Origin: Chelydra serpentina | Lineage: Eukaryota; Chordata; Testudines; Chelydridae | NCBI GenBank assembly: GCA_037349315.1 | Contig: JBAIAC010000003.1 | Location: 12,338,501-12,402,500 of the forward strand | Direction: 5' to 3' | Length of the DNA: 64,000 nucleotides | Shown: positions 20,538 to 32,795 of the stretch, piece after piece | Layout: every line of letters begins with the position of its first letter | Position numbering within the stretch: position 1 is the stretch's first letter | Notes under the pieces: generated by a model | Databases searched by the model: none | Seen by the model: only the letters and a program-made list of their open reading frames with translations | What the model was told of the DNA's origin: nothing | Program-made: the position numbers and the translations under genes

Positions 20538-23500
20538 GTAAGGAGAGTAAAATTCCGAGCGTCTCTCGTCATAAATGCTAAGATACTGTGAGGGGTGTGT
20601 CTTCACATCAACTTAACACATTCACATTTTTGCACCCACTTAACACCTATTAACACATTAAACATCAGTTATATAGGAGCACTGGGGGGAGGTTAGCCCT
20701 TACGTTTTCTCTGGAAGTTTTCATAAAGGTTAGCTAAGTTCAAGAGTTGGTCTGAGCATAATTCACTTCAAATGTGATATTCAAACGGCATTTTTATAGC
20801 CATGTGCTGAGTTTGCTGTGCAATATTTTAGTATATTTTGCTCCACCACGTGGAGTTTTTGACCAAGGCAGCAAAGACAAAGCTAGTTTCTTGGGGTCAT
20901 AGTGGAGAGAATAAATCCTGTCATTTTACATCTTTGTCAATCATAATATTTATCACACAGATTAAGAGTTTGCCCATTAATGGCAGACAGTTGTTATTCT
21001 ATGGAGTATACATATGTATGTATGCCAGCACCCAATCCCGGGATCTTTCAGAAGGCTATAAATTCTATATCCTCAACATAACAGACCACCGAATTCTTTC
21101 TGTTGCCTGAACCATCGAAATCACTTACCTGCTCACACTACTACTGAACCTCAGAGCAAGGGGTGCTGCCGTAGAAGGAGAAAATATTTACTAGAGCAAA
21201 ATCAGAAAATGCCAGGCCAGATTCACACCTGGTGTGAAGTGTAGTAGCTCCCCGATGTCAACAGCTCTGCGCCAAATTACACCAGCTGAGCATGTGACCC
21301 ACAGTCAACAGATTCCACTTGAAAGTGAATCGACTGAGACGTTTGTCCTGCAGGAGAACTCATTACAGTGGGGTGAGCTGTGGCCAGGCGGGCACTCCCC
21401 ACATCTCCTCAGCGGGAGTGTGGTTTTCTCCTTCCACAGAAGGCGCCAGGGGCTTCCATTCACAGCCCATGGATCTCAGGGGATGCACAGAGGTGGGTTG
21501 ACAGGGATGTTTCCATGCCTCTGCTGTAGCTCCAGGGTCGCTCCATCTCCCCTGCAACACAGTTCCATTATGACCGTAAGAACTGCCTGCCCAGCAACTG
21601 CCCTGCTATTGCTCCACAGTGTGGGAAACGGTCCACCAGAAAGTGAGTGCAGCCTCAGGCTGGGCTGATCAATGTTCCCTGCAGGGCCTGTAATGCGGGG
21701 AGGGCCTGATGTATCCTTCTCTTCATCTAGTGTCTCCCCCTCCTGCCCCCAGGCCCCAGAAGCCTGTGGGGTCTGAGAACAAAGAAGATCATAGCTGACC
21801 TCCTCCTCTATGCTCCCTGGAAAACATCCGACCGTCACAACCTGGGCTTGAGCTGTCAGACCTAGTGGCCAGAGCGTCACACAGGTTTTTGAGTACTTTT
21901 AAAACAGCACCATTTGCATATGTTAAAGAGATGCTTCTGAATAAAGTCTAACAAGTCAGTGCCACATACTCATGTCGGGACACTGGACTTTGTCAGTACA
22001 TGTATGATCAGGGAGAGGGTAAAACATTGCCAGGGTCTTATGTCTTTAGGGTCTCCAATGGTCCTGTGTAAGGGTTAATGAAAGAGGGCAAATTTATGGT
22101 CATCTAAGAAAAAAAAGTATTTAAAAATGAGCAACACATGGCACCATTTCACAGCAAAAAGACGAATGGGCCCTTTACTATGCTGGCACAAAATGTCCTG
22201 CTGGCCGTAAAACTTAAACCACGTTCCATACTACATGATTAGCGTATCTCCCAGGGTGGTCACATGCTGTAGCTGGGGAGTAGAAGGATTTGGCTTGTGT
22301 TTTGCACTGTCCATAGACTGAAAACTGTTCCCAATCATTCCTGCTGCCCTGGGGGCAGTTTAGGGCTCCCATGTATTTATTCAGGGCCAGACTGATAGGC
22401 TCCTACGTAACAGTTCTGCAAGGGCACAGGAGGGAACAGACACACACACACACACACATCCCATTTCTGATCCATAGTTGAGCAAAGCAGAATCATAGCC
22501 CTTGTGATCAAGGCAGCTCAGGAACAGCTGCTGAGTTCTTCCTCCCTGGGAGCAACTATCCAAAAAGAGGTTGGGGAGTGGTGGGGTATAGGTGAGGCCA
22601 TGGCTTTAGCTCCACCACTAGTAGGGAGAGGACACAGCACCTGATACAGGGCTGCCGTGATGTCCTGTGGCCCATGACTCCCTGATTGAATGGGAAACTG
22701 TAGTGGTAGCATTCCTGGAGGTAGTACCCGGGAGGTTCCCCCCCGTGCCACTGTGCAACATCCACAGCACAACTATGTATACACAGTTCCACCAGAATAA
22801 CTATGTGCTTTTAAATTCATTTCATTAAACTGGTGCAGACTCCTGTCTGGACCCTCTTAAAATGATTTCAACTGGCTTACAGGAGTTTAGCTTGTGCCGT
22901 TAATGTACAGATGGACAGATGGAAGCAGAAGTTGTAGACCAAGTTTGATACCAATACAAAAGAGTGTTCAGGCTAGGCTGGCTTAACTAAATTGGTTTTG
23001 AAAGTAATTTTAATTTATCAGTGCAATTCCTGCACATAAAAATGGCTTGAAAGGCATGATCTAGCCCTAAACAGTTAAACAAACTTCTCTGTGGACTTAT
23101 CATCTGAAACGAGCTTTCTTTAACAAATTAAAAATAAAAAGCTCATATAGAAATCCTTCAGTGTGTGCCGAAGTTAACGTGAGCCAGGCTCAGAGAAAGC
23201 TGCACGTGTACTAGAGCGGTGCTACTCAAATGCCTGGCACACAGGAGCTAAGGTTGTATCTGCCCGGCTCTACCCAGTTGTGGGGAGAAAAAAAATAAAT
23301 CAGTAAAGCACCAGCACTTCATGTCTGCTCAATTTAGCCCTTTCTGTGAGCACAGATAATTCCTGATGGCAAACATCCAAAGTGTCCGAATTTCAAAGAG
23401 CTGGATAGCCCTTTCAATCAGGTCAACCCTAACAGAGACAATAATCAGGCCTCCCCCGATGAGTTTCATTCACAGAGTGGGGTTGATTATGGAGCGGGTT

Positions 23501-26500
23501 GAATCATTGCACAGTATTGACTGGAGATCAATTTTCAGCATGAGGTACTGTGGAGAACATGGAGTACACAGTGAAGCTGAGGCAGGAGCAGGATTCAATA
23601 GCCTACCCAACCATGTAAAATAAAAGCCTGCACACAAAGAGGCCACTATTTTTTTTTTATCCCAGAACATGCTTTTTAAAGGTGGGTTCTATACTGAAAA
23701 TATCCCCTACATTTTAAAGCATATACTAAATCATCAATTTTTGCTGCATCGTTTAAGCTATCCAACTGAAGTTAGATTTCCCTCCTCTCCCTATTTCTTT
23801 AAGAGAAAGAGCTTTGTATTAAAGAGAGACTTTGCATGAATTGCTGATCCTATGCTCCCATCTTCCAATAATTAAAGTTCTCCGATTTGCTCCTTGTGCA
23901 TATGATTTCTCCCCCAACACACACACACATTCCCCCTCATGTATTTCACAGCTTCGGGCTCTCACAACACAAAGCAAGCTCATGCCGGTGCTACCATTGT
24001 AAAAGGGAAATGACTAGTGATGGCATGTTCTTTGCAGACCTGCCACTTGCCACTCTAGGTTGCTATTTACTTCTAGCCATGCTGAATCTTAGGAGGAAGC
24101 AGCTTTAGTATATTGGAATAAAACATACCTTTGTAATCACGGGTGTTACACCATTTAAAGTAGGACCAGAATGTGGCCTTTATCAAATTAAAACAATGCT
24201 TAGGCAAATAAAAGATAAAACACAGTGCCCAGTTGTCAGACATGGGCACCTACAATAGGGCACTTGGTTCCACAGTCCTGCATGCTACTCTCCACTTGCG
24301 GTGTGCCGCGTACCGACCTGTAGGAGAAGTGGAGGGAAGCCAAAGTGATATGACAACAAGGGCATTCTCCATTGTTCCCCCCAGACACCATGGAATTCAG
24401 TGGCAGGGAGGGTGGGTTCTGGAATGGTGGATAAGAGAGTCACAGATGAACTGTGTCTCTCCATGGGCTGCTTCCCTCTGGTCTAGCACAATTCTGGTCA
24501 GAAATCCAACTAAGAATTACTGCTGCTTGGACCAGGGAGACTCTCCAAACATGACTGCCAACACCCCTGGATCTCCCCAAGAGGGAGGTGTTGATTCGGC
24601 ACAGCGCACCGCAGGACAAGGGGGTGGAGTGTATGGAGACCATGTGCCCATGGCCCTCTTCAGGTGTCCTCTCTTTGGCTCAGATCTACGGGGGAGTTGA
24701 GCCCCCGAGTTTGGAACCTAGGCATGGATTTGGACTAACCTGCACAAAATCTTGAGTTGTCCTTACACTGGGAGATGCTCAAAGCACTTCACAAAACACA
24801 CACCACAGTTTTAACACACGCACAGGACCCAGGCTCTGTTCTTATCAGAGCGGCTTCTGTTGAGCAGAGTGAACAAAGTGAAATGTATCAGCTTTCTCTC
24901 CCTCATACGGTGTCAGAGCTGCCACACAAACTACAGATCCGTATGCTGCAGGGCACTAATTTTGAGACCTATGTAACTGCTGTCTTCTCTGTCTGCTAAG
25001 TAAATGTTTTCAAATCTATGTATTTATACCACAGATTATAATAGTGCTGGTTTAGCGTCTCTGATAGTCTAACAACTATGGACGCATTAGGGGGTACATT
25101 TTCAACACAGAGTGTGCGGATTTAGTCAAGAGATTCCTATTACGGCCAATAAGAGTTGCATGGCTCAGTCACAACACACACACTGTGCTGAAGTGACACC
25201 CATGAAACTAAGTGAATCCTCCAAAACCAAGGAAATGTGGTAGAAGATATTCCCATTCCTACCTCACTCCCTGTGGGTTTAGATATTACCGTACGTATAT
25301 GCTGTATTGGCGGCCTTTCTTGTTCACAGATTCCCTACGGTGTCTGCACAAAACGGGGCACTAGTTCCAACTGCTGGTGCTATGTACCAGGAGAGGCTTT
25401 TAGTACTTGTCAGCCGGTGGCACACCATCCTTCTTGAGAGATGCTGTTGTTGAATCCAAGTGCCAGTTGGGAAGTAGACGATGCAGCCTCCTCCCTCTTG
25501 AACAAGAGCATGTCAACCCACCGCTCCATGCCAACTGAGGTGGGATCAGAAGAAGCATGCTGACTCGATGTGAAAATGCTGATTGCCCCGTTTGGGCACG
25601 GCGTCAGACTTGGGAGTAGGTGTCAGGCAATTTGGACACTCGGGGCCCCGATTCCTCTTGACATCAGATGAACTGCCCAGCACTAAGTGAGACGAGGAAC
25701 AGGAGCTCATTGTTATCTGAGCCCCTGAAACGAGGGTCGGGACAGTGCAGGTCTAGCATGTCCTCACCCACTTTCAGATGATGACAGGTGTTACCCTGCT
25801 AAATTCAGAACAGTAAGGTCGTGACAGCTGGGCCATCTCATGTGTCAAATGGCAAGTGTCCCTCTTTGGTCCCTGGCCTCAGCCATGGGTTAAGCTCAGA
25901 GCCAGATTCTGCTCCCAGTCAAGTTAATGGCAGCCCTAGCAGGTGAAGACAATGGATCCTTGAGTCAGACACCGTACCAAAGGCCGCACCCCATGCCCCA
26001 GTACAGTAGGTCAGTACATCTTAACAGGTATACGACGGCCAGAGCCAAAGTAAATGACCACAGAGCCCACTATAGGGAATACTCTGCAGACAAGGAGGGG
26101 TTGCCAGCATCTCCTCAAAAGGCCTACTTTCAGCAAGCAAATCAGCCAGCTAATTAACTAAGGAAGGCAGGTTTAGGCACAGCCAGATGTACACGAAGTG
26201 CATCATTTAATTATTTATTTTAGAAGTCCAGATTCCCAGATGCTGCAAGTCAGCCGTAGTGCCCCCGGAGTCAAGGGAGCCAGAGAGCCAGCTGCTGTAC
26301 GTCAGTGCAGTTCCACTCAGGTCAATGGAACAATGTCAGTCTAACTGCAGGTGTGGCCCACAGTGGACCACCCATCGACTCTGTTTCGCATTGCTCCTGC
26401 GCCACGAAGCAGACGTACACTTGGCTTAAGGGTCCAGCTGACAAAGTGGCCCTGCACAGGGGAATCCTGTAGACCCAACATGCACGAAGTACTTACACAG

Positions 26501-26533
26501 TTTAATTTCTCACAAAGAAACCCGCATCCTCTC
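20538..26533. other. Long mostly unique non-coding stretch
   Basis: About 6 kb without a gene I can support. Visible items are short (CA)n runs near 22440-22460 and 23920-23930 and a t-run near 23650. Open frames of 60-155 codons occur on both strands but overlap each other and show no recognisable domain, splice context or conserved motif. Confidence 0.45.
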
Positions 26534-26694
26534 AGGGCGGTGCTCCTTCCCTTGTAGTGGTGGCTGGGCCACACAAAAGCTGATGAGCTTGCTAAAGCCT
26601 TGACTGAGAGATGGGTCTTTCAGCCCAACCCGCAGGGCTCAGGGTTTTATATCTAGAAGTCCCAGGTTCAATCCACAATGCAGACAACCCACCC
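26534..26694 (+). repeat. Second tRNA-like SINE family, copy 1
   Basis: Shares order and text with 36978-37135: gtagtggtggctgggcc, gatgagcttgctaaagcc, then tatctagaagtcccagg and the B-box-like ggttcaatcc. A clear A box is not preserved. Confidence 0.5.
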
Positions 26695-27280
26695 CCACAG
26701 GCATGGTATTATTCTAGCACTTCCACATCAACTGTTCCTGAGGTTTTCCTGAGTTGTCTCTCAGACTATGACTTGGCTCCCCCAGCTTTAAAAAGTATTA
26801 TGTATGTCACTTGTGGCTTCCAGGAGTCCATCCAGATGCTCTTTTTAAGCATCACTCTTTCTGATCAACATAAGAGAGATATTTTTAAAATATGTCTAAT
26901 AGGGAGAAAACCTGTTACTGAGGCTGACTTCCAAGAAGATCCAACACACATCTTTCACTCTCTGACACTGATCCCACCAGCTAGAAATGCCCTTAGCAAT
27001 ATTTGTTTGGATTTTAAGCACCTTGGTTGTCTCTCCAACACTCAGGAAGAGGACAACGCCACACAAGATCCAATTCATTTTGACTCAGAAATCTTGGGCT
27101 GTCCCCAGGCATTTTTGCCGGCAGGATGGATAGAGTTTCAGTGTTCTCAGGAGTGGCCAAGCACACACACACAAAAAAGCCTGACCAATGGTGGAGCAAA
27201 AGGAAAAAGCAGCCAATTCAGCACCCATGGGAAGTTGGCACCCAGAGCAACCACTCTGCCTGCCCATCCCTAGAACCAGC
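26695..27280. other. Sequence with a 220-codon open frame, no domain
   Basis: The longest open frame of the window (26611-27273, plus strand) spans this stretch, but its start lies inside a SINE. It shows no signal peptide, motif or family I recognise. I treat it as a probable chance frame. Confidence 0.4.
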
Positions 27281-27507
27281 CCTGTAGAAATCACTAGCTG
27301 CATGATCATTAAAAGAAAATAAATGGGGGGCCAACTGAACTCCCATACAGCACCTCCTTAGAGCCCTCATGACCCTCTCAACTTCTCCGATGAAACACTT
27401 CAAAATAAGCTTGTTACCAAAGTTTGTTGCAGAAGTTCTTCCATCTCAGAAGAACAGAAAGCACTGGCTCCATCTCTCTTCGGTGCCTATATGGCCTCCC
27501 ATTACCA

Positions 27508-27714
27508 TAGTGTCCAAGCACCTCCCAATCTTTAATCCCTAGAACATCCCTGTGAAGCAGAGAAGTGCTGTTGTCCTCATTTTACAGATGGGAAACTGAG
27601 GCACAGAGCAACTTAGTGACTTACCACATTTCACAAAGGAAAGGAGGCGCTTGAACCCACTTCTTTCAGATCCTAGGTTACTGCCCTAACCACTGGACCG
27701 TCCTGCCTCTCAGA
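27508..27714 (-). repeat. MIR/core-SINE
   Basis: Plus-strand text: caatctttaatccctagaac, atccctgtgaagcagagaag, ctcattttacagatggg, aaactgaggcacagagc, then ccctaaccactggaccgtcc. A near full-length MIR in minus orientation with its tRNA-like head at the right. Confidence 0.85.
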
Positions 27715-28261
27715 ACATATAAAGTTCAACAGCAACCTTAGAGTTCGCTTTACAGTAACTACTCAGGGCACTGCTTCACAGCTAAGCGGTTAATAGCACC
27801 ACTTCCAATGGTAACTTTATATTGGCAATTTTTGGGTGCCCAAATTTAGACAACTTAATAACATGTTCAGCAAAGATTTTTGTATGTTGTATACAATAAA
27901 GAAAAAGGACAAAACAGTTTTCACAAAACATATTTAGAACTTCCCATCGAGTTTAAACAACGAGAGTAAAATGTTTCACTACAAACCAATCCCGAAAACT
28001 GGCACTAGAGCTGATAATTACTATACTATTTTTATTTCTAGCTCAGCTAAAATTAAACGTATTTATCGTGAATGCGACAAAGTGTACCTCATCTTAGAGG
28101 GAAGTAGAATAATATTCCTAGTTGATTCTAATGACTGCAGTATGGCAAAAAAACTAGAGATTGCCAAACACTTGCCTCTCCACTTCACGCTCTAACTGTT
28201 CTACCATATTAACATAAACAATAATCAAGGTGTCCACAAAATAGTATTAGGTATACTAGGC

Positions 28262-28320
28262 GAAATACCCACTGAAATCAATGGAAGTTTTGCCATAGTC
28301 TTCAATGGGGCCAGGATTTC
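28262..28320. repeat. Mini-palindrome 'gaaatcctggcc' family, copy 1
   Basis: gaaatacccactgaaatc ... gtcttcaatggggccagg and atttc form an imperfect inverted repeat of about 60 bp. Equivalent units lie at 31402-31467, 42755-42819 and 57902-57973. Confidence 0.6.
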
Positions 28321-29490
28321 TTCTACTGTATTTGCATATAAACTACACCAATTTATAAAGAGGTATGTTAGCATATGCTTGAATCTTTAACGTTTTTCTA
28401 TTTCTCTTTATTTGCTTTAACTAGTTCTATTTTTTTTTCCTGAATTCCTTCTGCTTATAGACCTGTTGAGTCCTATCGTTTATAACCTCTTCTTCGAACT
28501 GCAACTGTTCATTTCTCAGTCTCCCTCACTCTCTCATTTTCTGCATCTCATACATCAAAAAGATCACGTGGGAGTCAGTTGGAAGGTAACAGTAAAAGCA
28601 GCAAAGCTTTGTAATCCAGAAAACAAAAATAAGCAAATGACCCTGCACAAACCTGACAGCAAGCATGAGAACTACTAACAGCGTTTAAAAATGCAAGTTG
28701 CCAGAGCATGCCATTTTCGTGCTCCTGCTTGTCTTATATTTGCTTTTTAGCAGGTTGAAAGATAAAGTCCCAGAATAAAATAAGCAAGGTAAAATTAGCA
28801 ACAAAAGCCTAAAATGGGAGGGTAAATTCTTCAGTCTAAACAACATTTACAAACACTGAAGTGAGATGATAACCAGACTCAGTAAGGCAAAAATTCATCT
28901 TGGTTTAAAACAAGGGATGATTCCTGCAGTGAGAACCAGTTGATAGAAATTACTGCTGGGTGGCAGAGCTGATAAAGTTTCAATGTACTGATTTAAAAAA
29001 GTAAGAGTCATTAGAAAATGCTAGCTACCATACAGCAGCACTGTGTGCATACATTCAGCAGGATCATAGGTTTCCTTTTTTATTATTGTGCTAACATATG
29101 CAGGTGGGAAAAGTACACCAAATGAATTAAGTAACTTCAGAGTGGCTTAGAAGTAGAAATAATTTCAATTTAAAAAATGGCCCGAGGCTTGCAAAGCACA
29201 AAAACCCTATTTAGCACCGAAGGTATTAAATTCCTGTTAGGTTTCTGCAGCCTTTTACACCAAAGCAGAACAGATGAGCTGCTCCTCCTTTCTCAACTGA
29301 TAGCAACAGTCTGTTTCTAGCTCCTCCACTCGCAATACCCGACAACATGTCCCCATATTTTTCCTATGGCCACCACAGTATTGTAATATACCTTAACTTA
29401 CAATTCTTTAGAACTTCTAACGAATACCTGGTTGTTTAATCCCCATAATTAGAGGGAAATAAATGCAGAAGGATAGTTAGGAAGTATGAC
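28321..29490. other. Unique AT-rich non-coding DNA
   Basis: No gene or recognised repeat. Confidence 0.4.
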
Positions 29491-29497
29491 CAAGATA

Positions 29498-29685
29498 TTC
29501 AAAAGAGACTAATAATTTTGGTGTACAACTCATGCCTCCGTACAGGGACTTGATTGTCAGAGGGAACTGAGCACTCACCCTTTGAGAATCAGGTCTCTTT
29601 AAAGTGTTTCAAGTTGGGCTCCAATAACTCCGGCGCCCAAAATCACTTGTCACTTGAAAGTCTTGGCCATACTTCCTAACTTTAC
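29498..29685. repeat. Palindromic 'ttttcaaaag' family relic
   Basis: The left side gatattcaaaagagactaat with aattttggtgtacaac mirrors the right side gcgcccaaaatcacttgtca with cttgaaagtcttggcc. The outer sequences taggaagtatgacc and ggccatacttcctaac extend the inverted repeat. Decayed. Confidence 0.6.
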
Positions 29686-29699
29686 TGAATTGTCTCTTA

Positions 29700-29995
29700 G
29701 GGTAGGTCTATACTTACGCTTCCGGTCGGAGGCGCAGGATCGATGTTCTGGGTTCGATTTATCGTGTCTTGTCTAGACGCGATAAATCGAACCAGGAAGT
29801 GCTCCGCCGTCGACGCTGGTAATCCAGCTCGACGAACAGAGTAGGCGGAGTCGACGGGGGAGCCTGCGCGCCGCGTGTGGACCCCGGGTAAGTGCATTTT
29901 AATTCGAACTAAGATAGTTCGACTTCAGCTACGTTATTCACGTAGCTGAAGTCGCGTATCTTAGTTCAAATTTCAGGGCTAGTGTAGACCAGCCC
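29700..29995. mobile_element. Harbinger-like MITE with TTA target duplication
   Basis: Ends gggtaggtctatac and gtgtagaccagccc are inverted repeats, and tta lies directly outside both (29697-29699 and 29996-29998), the TWA duplication of PIF/Harbinger elements. The inside has a cgatttatc/gataaatcg hairpin, gtcgacgggggagc, and a second hairpin with gaactaagatagttcgac and agctacgt. No open frame for a transposase. Confidence 0.8.
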
Positions 29996-30375
29996 TTAGC
30001 TTCGGGAAGAGCCATCCTGAGCTGGTGGTGCAGAATTGAGAAATAAAATTAACAGGTGAGAATTCTCATTTCTGCAGCATCGCTGCTCCATTTGCTCACT
30101 GAATGGACCTGCTTCTTAGCCCCCAAAAATGTGAAAAGGGGCAGGAAACGAGGACTGACTCAGGAAGGAGACTTCTTTTTGACACTTACTTCCTTTGGTG
30201 GAATGAAAGGATCCAGCAGACAGTGGCATAAGTACACTCTCTTCACTGGGCACTTCTAATTATGAGAAGGACCTCAGATAACGGAAGATGTAGAATTCTA
30301 GCAGACTCATGAACAGCTCTGCAGTTCCAACCACACCACTACATGCTTTATGCCAAGTGATCAAACCCAGCTGCC

Positions 30376-30525
30376 TAAGGTTAGGTATCTAAATTCACAT
30401 TTAAAAATTAAATAATTTGACTTGATTTTCAGCTTGCTGAGCACCTCTGGAAACCAGGTCAAATTAGTTAAGTGCTTAAATGCAGATTTAGGTACCCGCA
30501 TTTGAAAATGTTGCCCTAACATTTT
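30376..30525. repeat. Palindromic repeat relic
   Basis: aggttaggtatctaaattc on the left and gatttaggtacccgcatttg with gaaaatgttgcccta on the right form a loose inverted repeat with gagcacctctgga inside. Confidence 0.45.
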
Positions 30526-31400
30526 ACTGATCAAAGCCTGTCAATATTTTTCTGAAAAAGATTTGTCTTTCTGCAACACAAGAGCATATATTAAATAACT
30601 TGTTTTGATTACTAACATGTGTCCTCACTTATATTTTATTTCATGGTGAAATTTAGATGCAGTTATGATTTCAAGTTTTAAAACACTAACAGCCGATTTG
30701 AGTGGATAAACAGACTAAGCATAGTTAAGAGTCCCACTGGGAAATCTTAAAAAGATGAATTTATTCATATGCAAACATTTGCATGTCACTCAACTCAGAA
30801 AAACTCCAGTTGTATTGAGACCACAGGGAAAAAAAAAGTCAGCTACATGAAGAAAAGCTGATACTAGAGAAGCCCAAAGATTGTAAGAAAATCTATGAAG
30901 AGTAGTTCTGTTTTGAAATGTTATCCTACACAAAAGTTAGTTCCCTTTCATACATATTGTTAATAGTTTTTCCTAGGTGGAAGGCTTGTTTAAATTATTA
31001 AAATCTCATTCTGTTATGACTGACTTCTTTGTGCTTTAACCAAATAGTTAAAAGTCGTTTCGGATATTTGAATGCAAATAGCCTATGTATCCTCTTCCAT
31101 GCAATAAACAGCACAAATAAAACACAGATTTTCTCACCTGATACACAGTCACAATGTAAGAGTTCTATTATAGCCATACTACATCAACTATTTAGAAAAT
31201 AATAAATAAGACGAGGAAATAATTATCTACCTAATATGCTTACTTCCAAAGTGTCTCTCATATGTAAAAGGACACTTGATTATCAAACACAAAAGACTTA
31301 TGTTAATATAATAAGATAGGATGGGGTGGGATTTGCAATAGAAGCCAGTGATGGCCAACTCTGCCCCCACTAGACTCAGCAGCAGAGCTCCCATCACTGG
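30526..31400. other. Unique AT-rich non-coding DNA
   Basis: No gene or recognised repeat. Confidence 0.4.
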
Positions 31401-31401
31401 A

Positions 31402-31467
31402 TGAAATCCTGGCTCCGCTGAACTCAATGGACGTTTTGCCACTGACTTCAGTGGGGCCAGGATTTCA
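31402..31467. repeat. Mini-palindrome 'gaaatcctggcc' family, copy 2
   Basis: Left arm tgaaatcctggctccgctga and right arm cagtggggccaggatttca are close inverted complements, with an acgttttgcc centre. Best copy of the family here. Confidence 0.7.
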
Positions 31468-31531
31468 TGCATATTTTTTAATGACAGCAGAGTTAGGCCA
31501 CCAGCAAGTGCTTTAGAAAACTCCACCCTGT

Positions 31532-31737
31532 CATTTTTCACTAGTAGGGTGGTGAAGCACTGGAATGGATTACCTCGGGAGGTGGTGGAATCTCCTTCCT
31601 TAGAGGTTTTTAAGGTCGGGCTTGACAAAGCCCTGGCTGGGATGATTTAGTTGGGGTTGGTCCTGCTTTGAGCAGGGGGTTGGACTGGATGACCTCCTGA
31701 GGTCCCTTCCAACCCTGAGATTCTATGATTCTATGAT
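31532..31737 (+). mobile_element. CR1 LINE 3' end (about 206 bp)
   Basis: Contains the coding end of CR1 ORF2 (a segment reading RVVKHWN-like residues, from tagggtggtgaagcactgg) and the UTR ggttggtcctgctttgagc, finishing attctatgattctatgat. About 95% identical by eye to the copy at 32229-32463. Confidence 0.9.
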
Positions 31738-31904
31738 TTTCAATATTCAGAAGTCAAAGAATGAAAAAGTTGTGGCTCTCAGTCACATTAATTCAGCCAT
31801 GTTGCACATCCCATTTCTTTCATGGTGCACATTCAACACATAGCCCCATCCTGGCTCAACCACACCCCAAGCTTTCATCCCCAAAGCACCAATTAAAAAC
31901 CTAA

Positions 31905-32199
31905 GGCCTTGTCTACACTAAAGGGAAAAATTGATCTAAGCTATGCAATTTGAGTTTCATGAACAGCGTAACTCAAATCTCCATAGCTTAGACCTACTTA
32001 CCGCGGGGTCCACACATCACGATGTCGACGAGAAACACTCTCCTGTTGACTCCCCCTACTCTTCTTGATCCGGTGGAGTACAGGAGTCAACAGAAGAGCG
32101 ATCTGTGGTTGATTTAGCCGGTCTTCACTAGACCCACTAAATCGACCACCGATGCATCGATCACCGCACATCAAATCTCCGGTAAGTGTAGACAAGCTC
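31905..32199. mobile_element. MITE with TAA target duplication
   Basis: Ends ggccttgtctacactaa and tgtagacaagctc are inverted repeats, with taa at both flanks (31902-31904 and 32200-32202). The inside has complementary segments such as gatttagccggtc and agacccactaaatcgac. It shares the terminal form, but not the hairpin core, of the element at 29700. Confidence 0.75.
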
Positions 32200-32228
32200 T
32201 AAGTGAAAATAAGTTCCTTGTTAGTAAT

Positions 32229-32463
32229 CTTAGGTTGGATATTAGGAAAAACTTTTTCACTAGTAGGGTGGTGAAGCACTGGAATGAGTTACCTAGGGAG
32301 GTGGTGGAGTCTCCTTCCTTGGAGGTTTTTAAGGTCAGGCTTGACAAAGCCCTGGCTGGGATGATCTAGTTGGGGTTGGTCCTGCTTTGAGCAGGGGGTT
32401 GGACTAGATGACCTCCTGAGGTCCCTTCCAACCCTGAGATTCTATGATTCTATGATTCTATGA
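32229..32463 (+). mobile_element. CR1 LINE 3' end (about 235 bp)
   Basis: Begins at aggttggatattaggaaaaa (the RLDIRK-coding region of CR1 ORF2) and runs through gtggtgaagcactggaatg and the UTR to three ATTCTATG-type units. It starts about 27 bp beyond the MITE target duplication. Confidence 0.92.
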
Positions 32464-32795
32464 ATTGTACAGTGCTTGGGTGGTTACTAATGTCCGCTCC
32501 CTCCCTTTGTTATTGCATTATGGTAATATTTAATACATACAAACTCTGATTAAACAAAGAGTTGCCAACCAAATGTGCAGGTTAAAGGGAAGTGGGTTAA
32601 ATTCCCTGGATTGCAAGAGCAGGGTTAATCCCTTTGGAGCTGCTAAATCAACCTCTCCCCGCCCCCCCCCCAAAAAAACCACTTTAAAAGAAAAAGAAAA
32701 AGGCTAAACAGGTACATTTTTCTATTTCTATGAAATGATTCTGCTTCTGCTTCTACATGTGGGGCCAGGTAGGCAAAGGACTTCGGGGTCACAAT

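Noticed and set aside
25237..25437. Cys-rich short frame resembling a secreted-domain exon
   Set aside because: Cysteine spacing does not fit a family I know, and no convincing splice sites or neighbouring exons are seen.
26611..27273. 220-codon open frame on the plus strand, the longest in the window
   Set aside because: It begins inside a SINE-like repeat, has no recognisable domain or codon bias, and a frame of this length is not surprising by chance among six frames over 64 kb.
29697..29897. Minus-strand frame similar to another at 52661-52888 (shared RFIASR.D.INR peptide)
   Set aside because: The similarity comes from both frames crossing the same MITE hairpin (gataaatcga region), not from a gene family.
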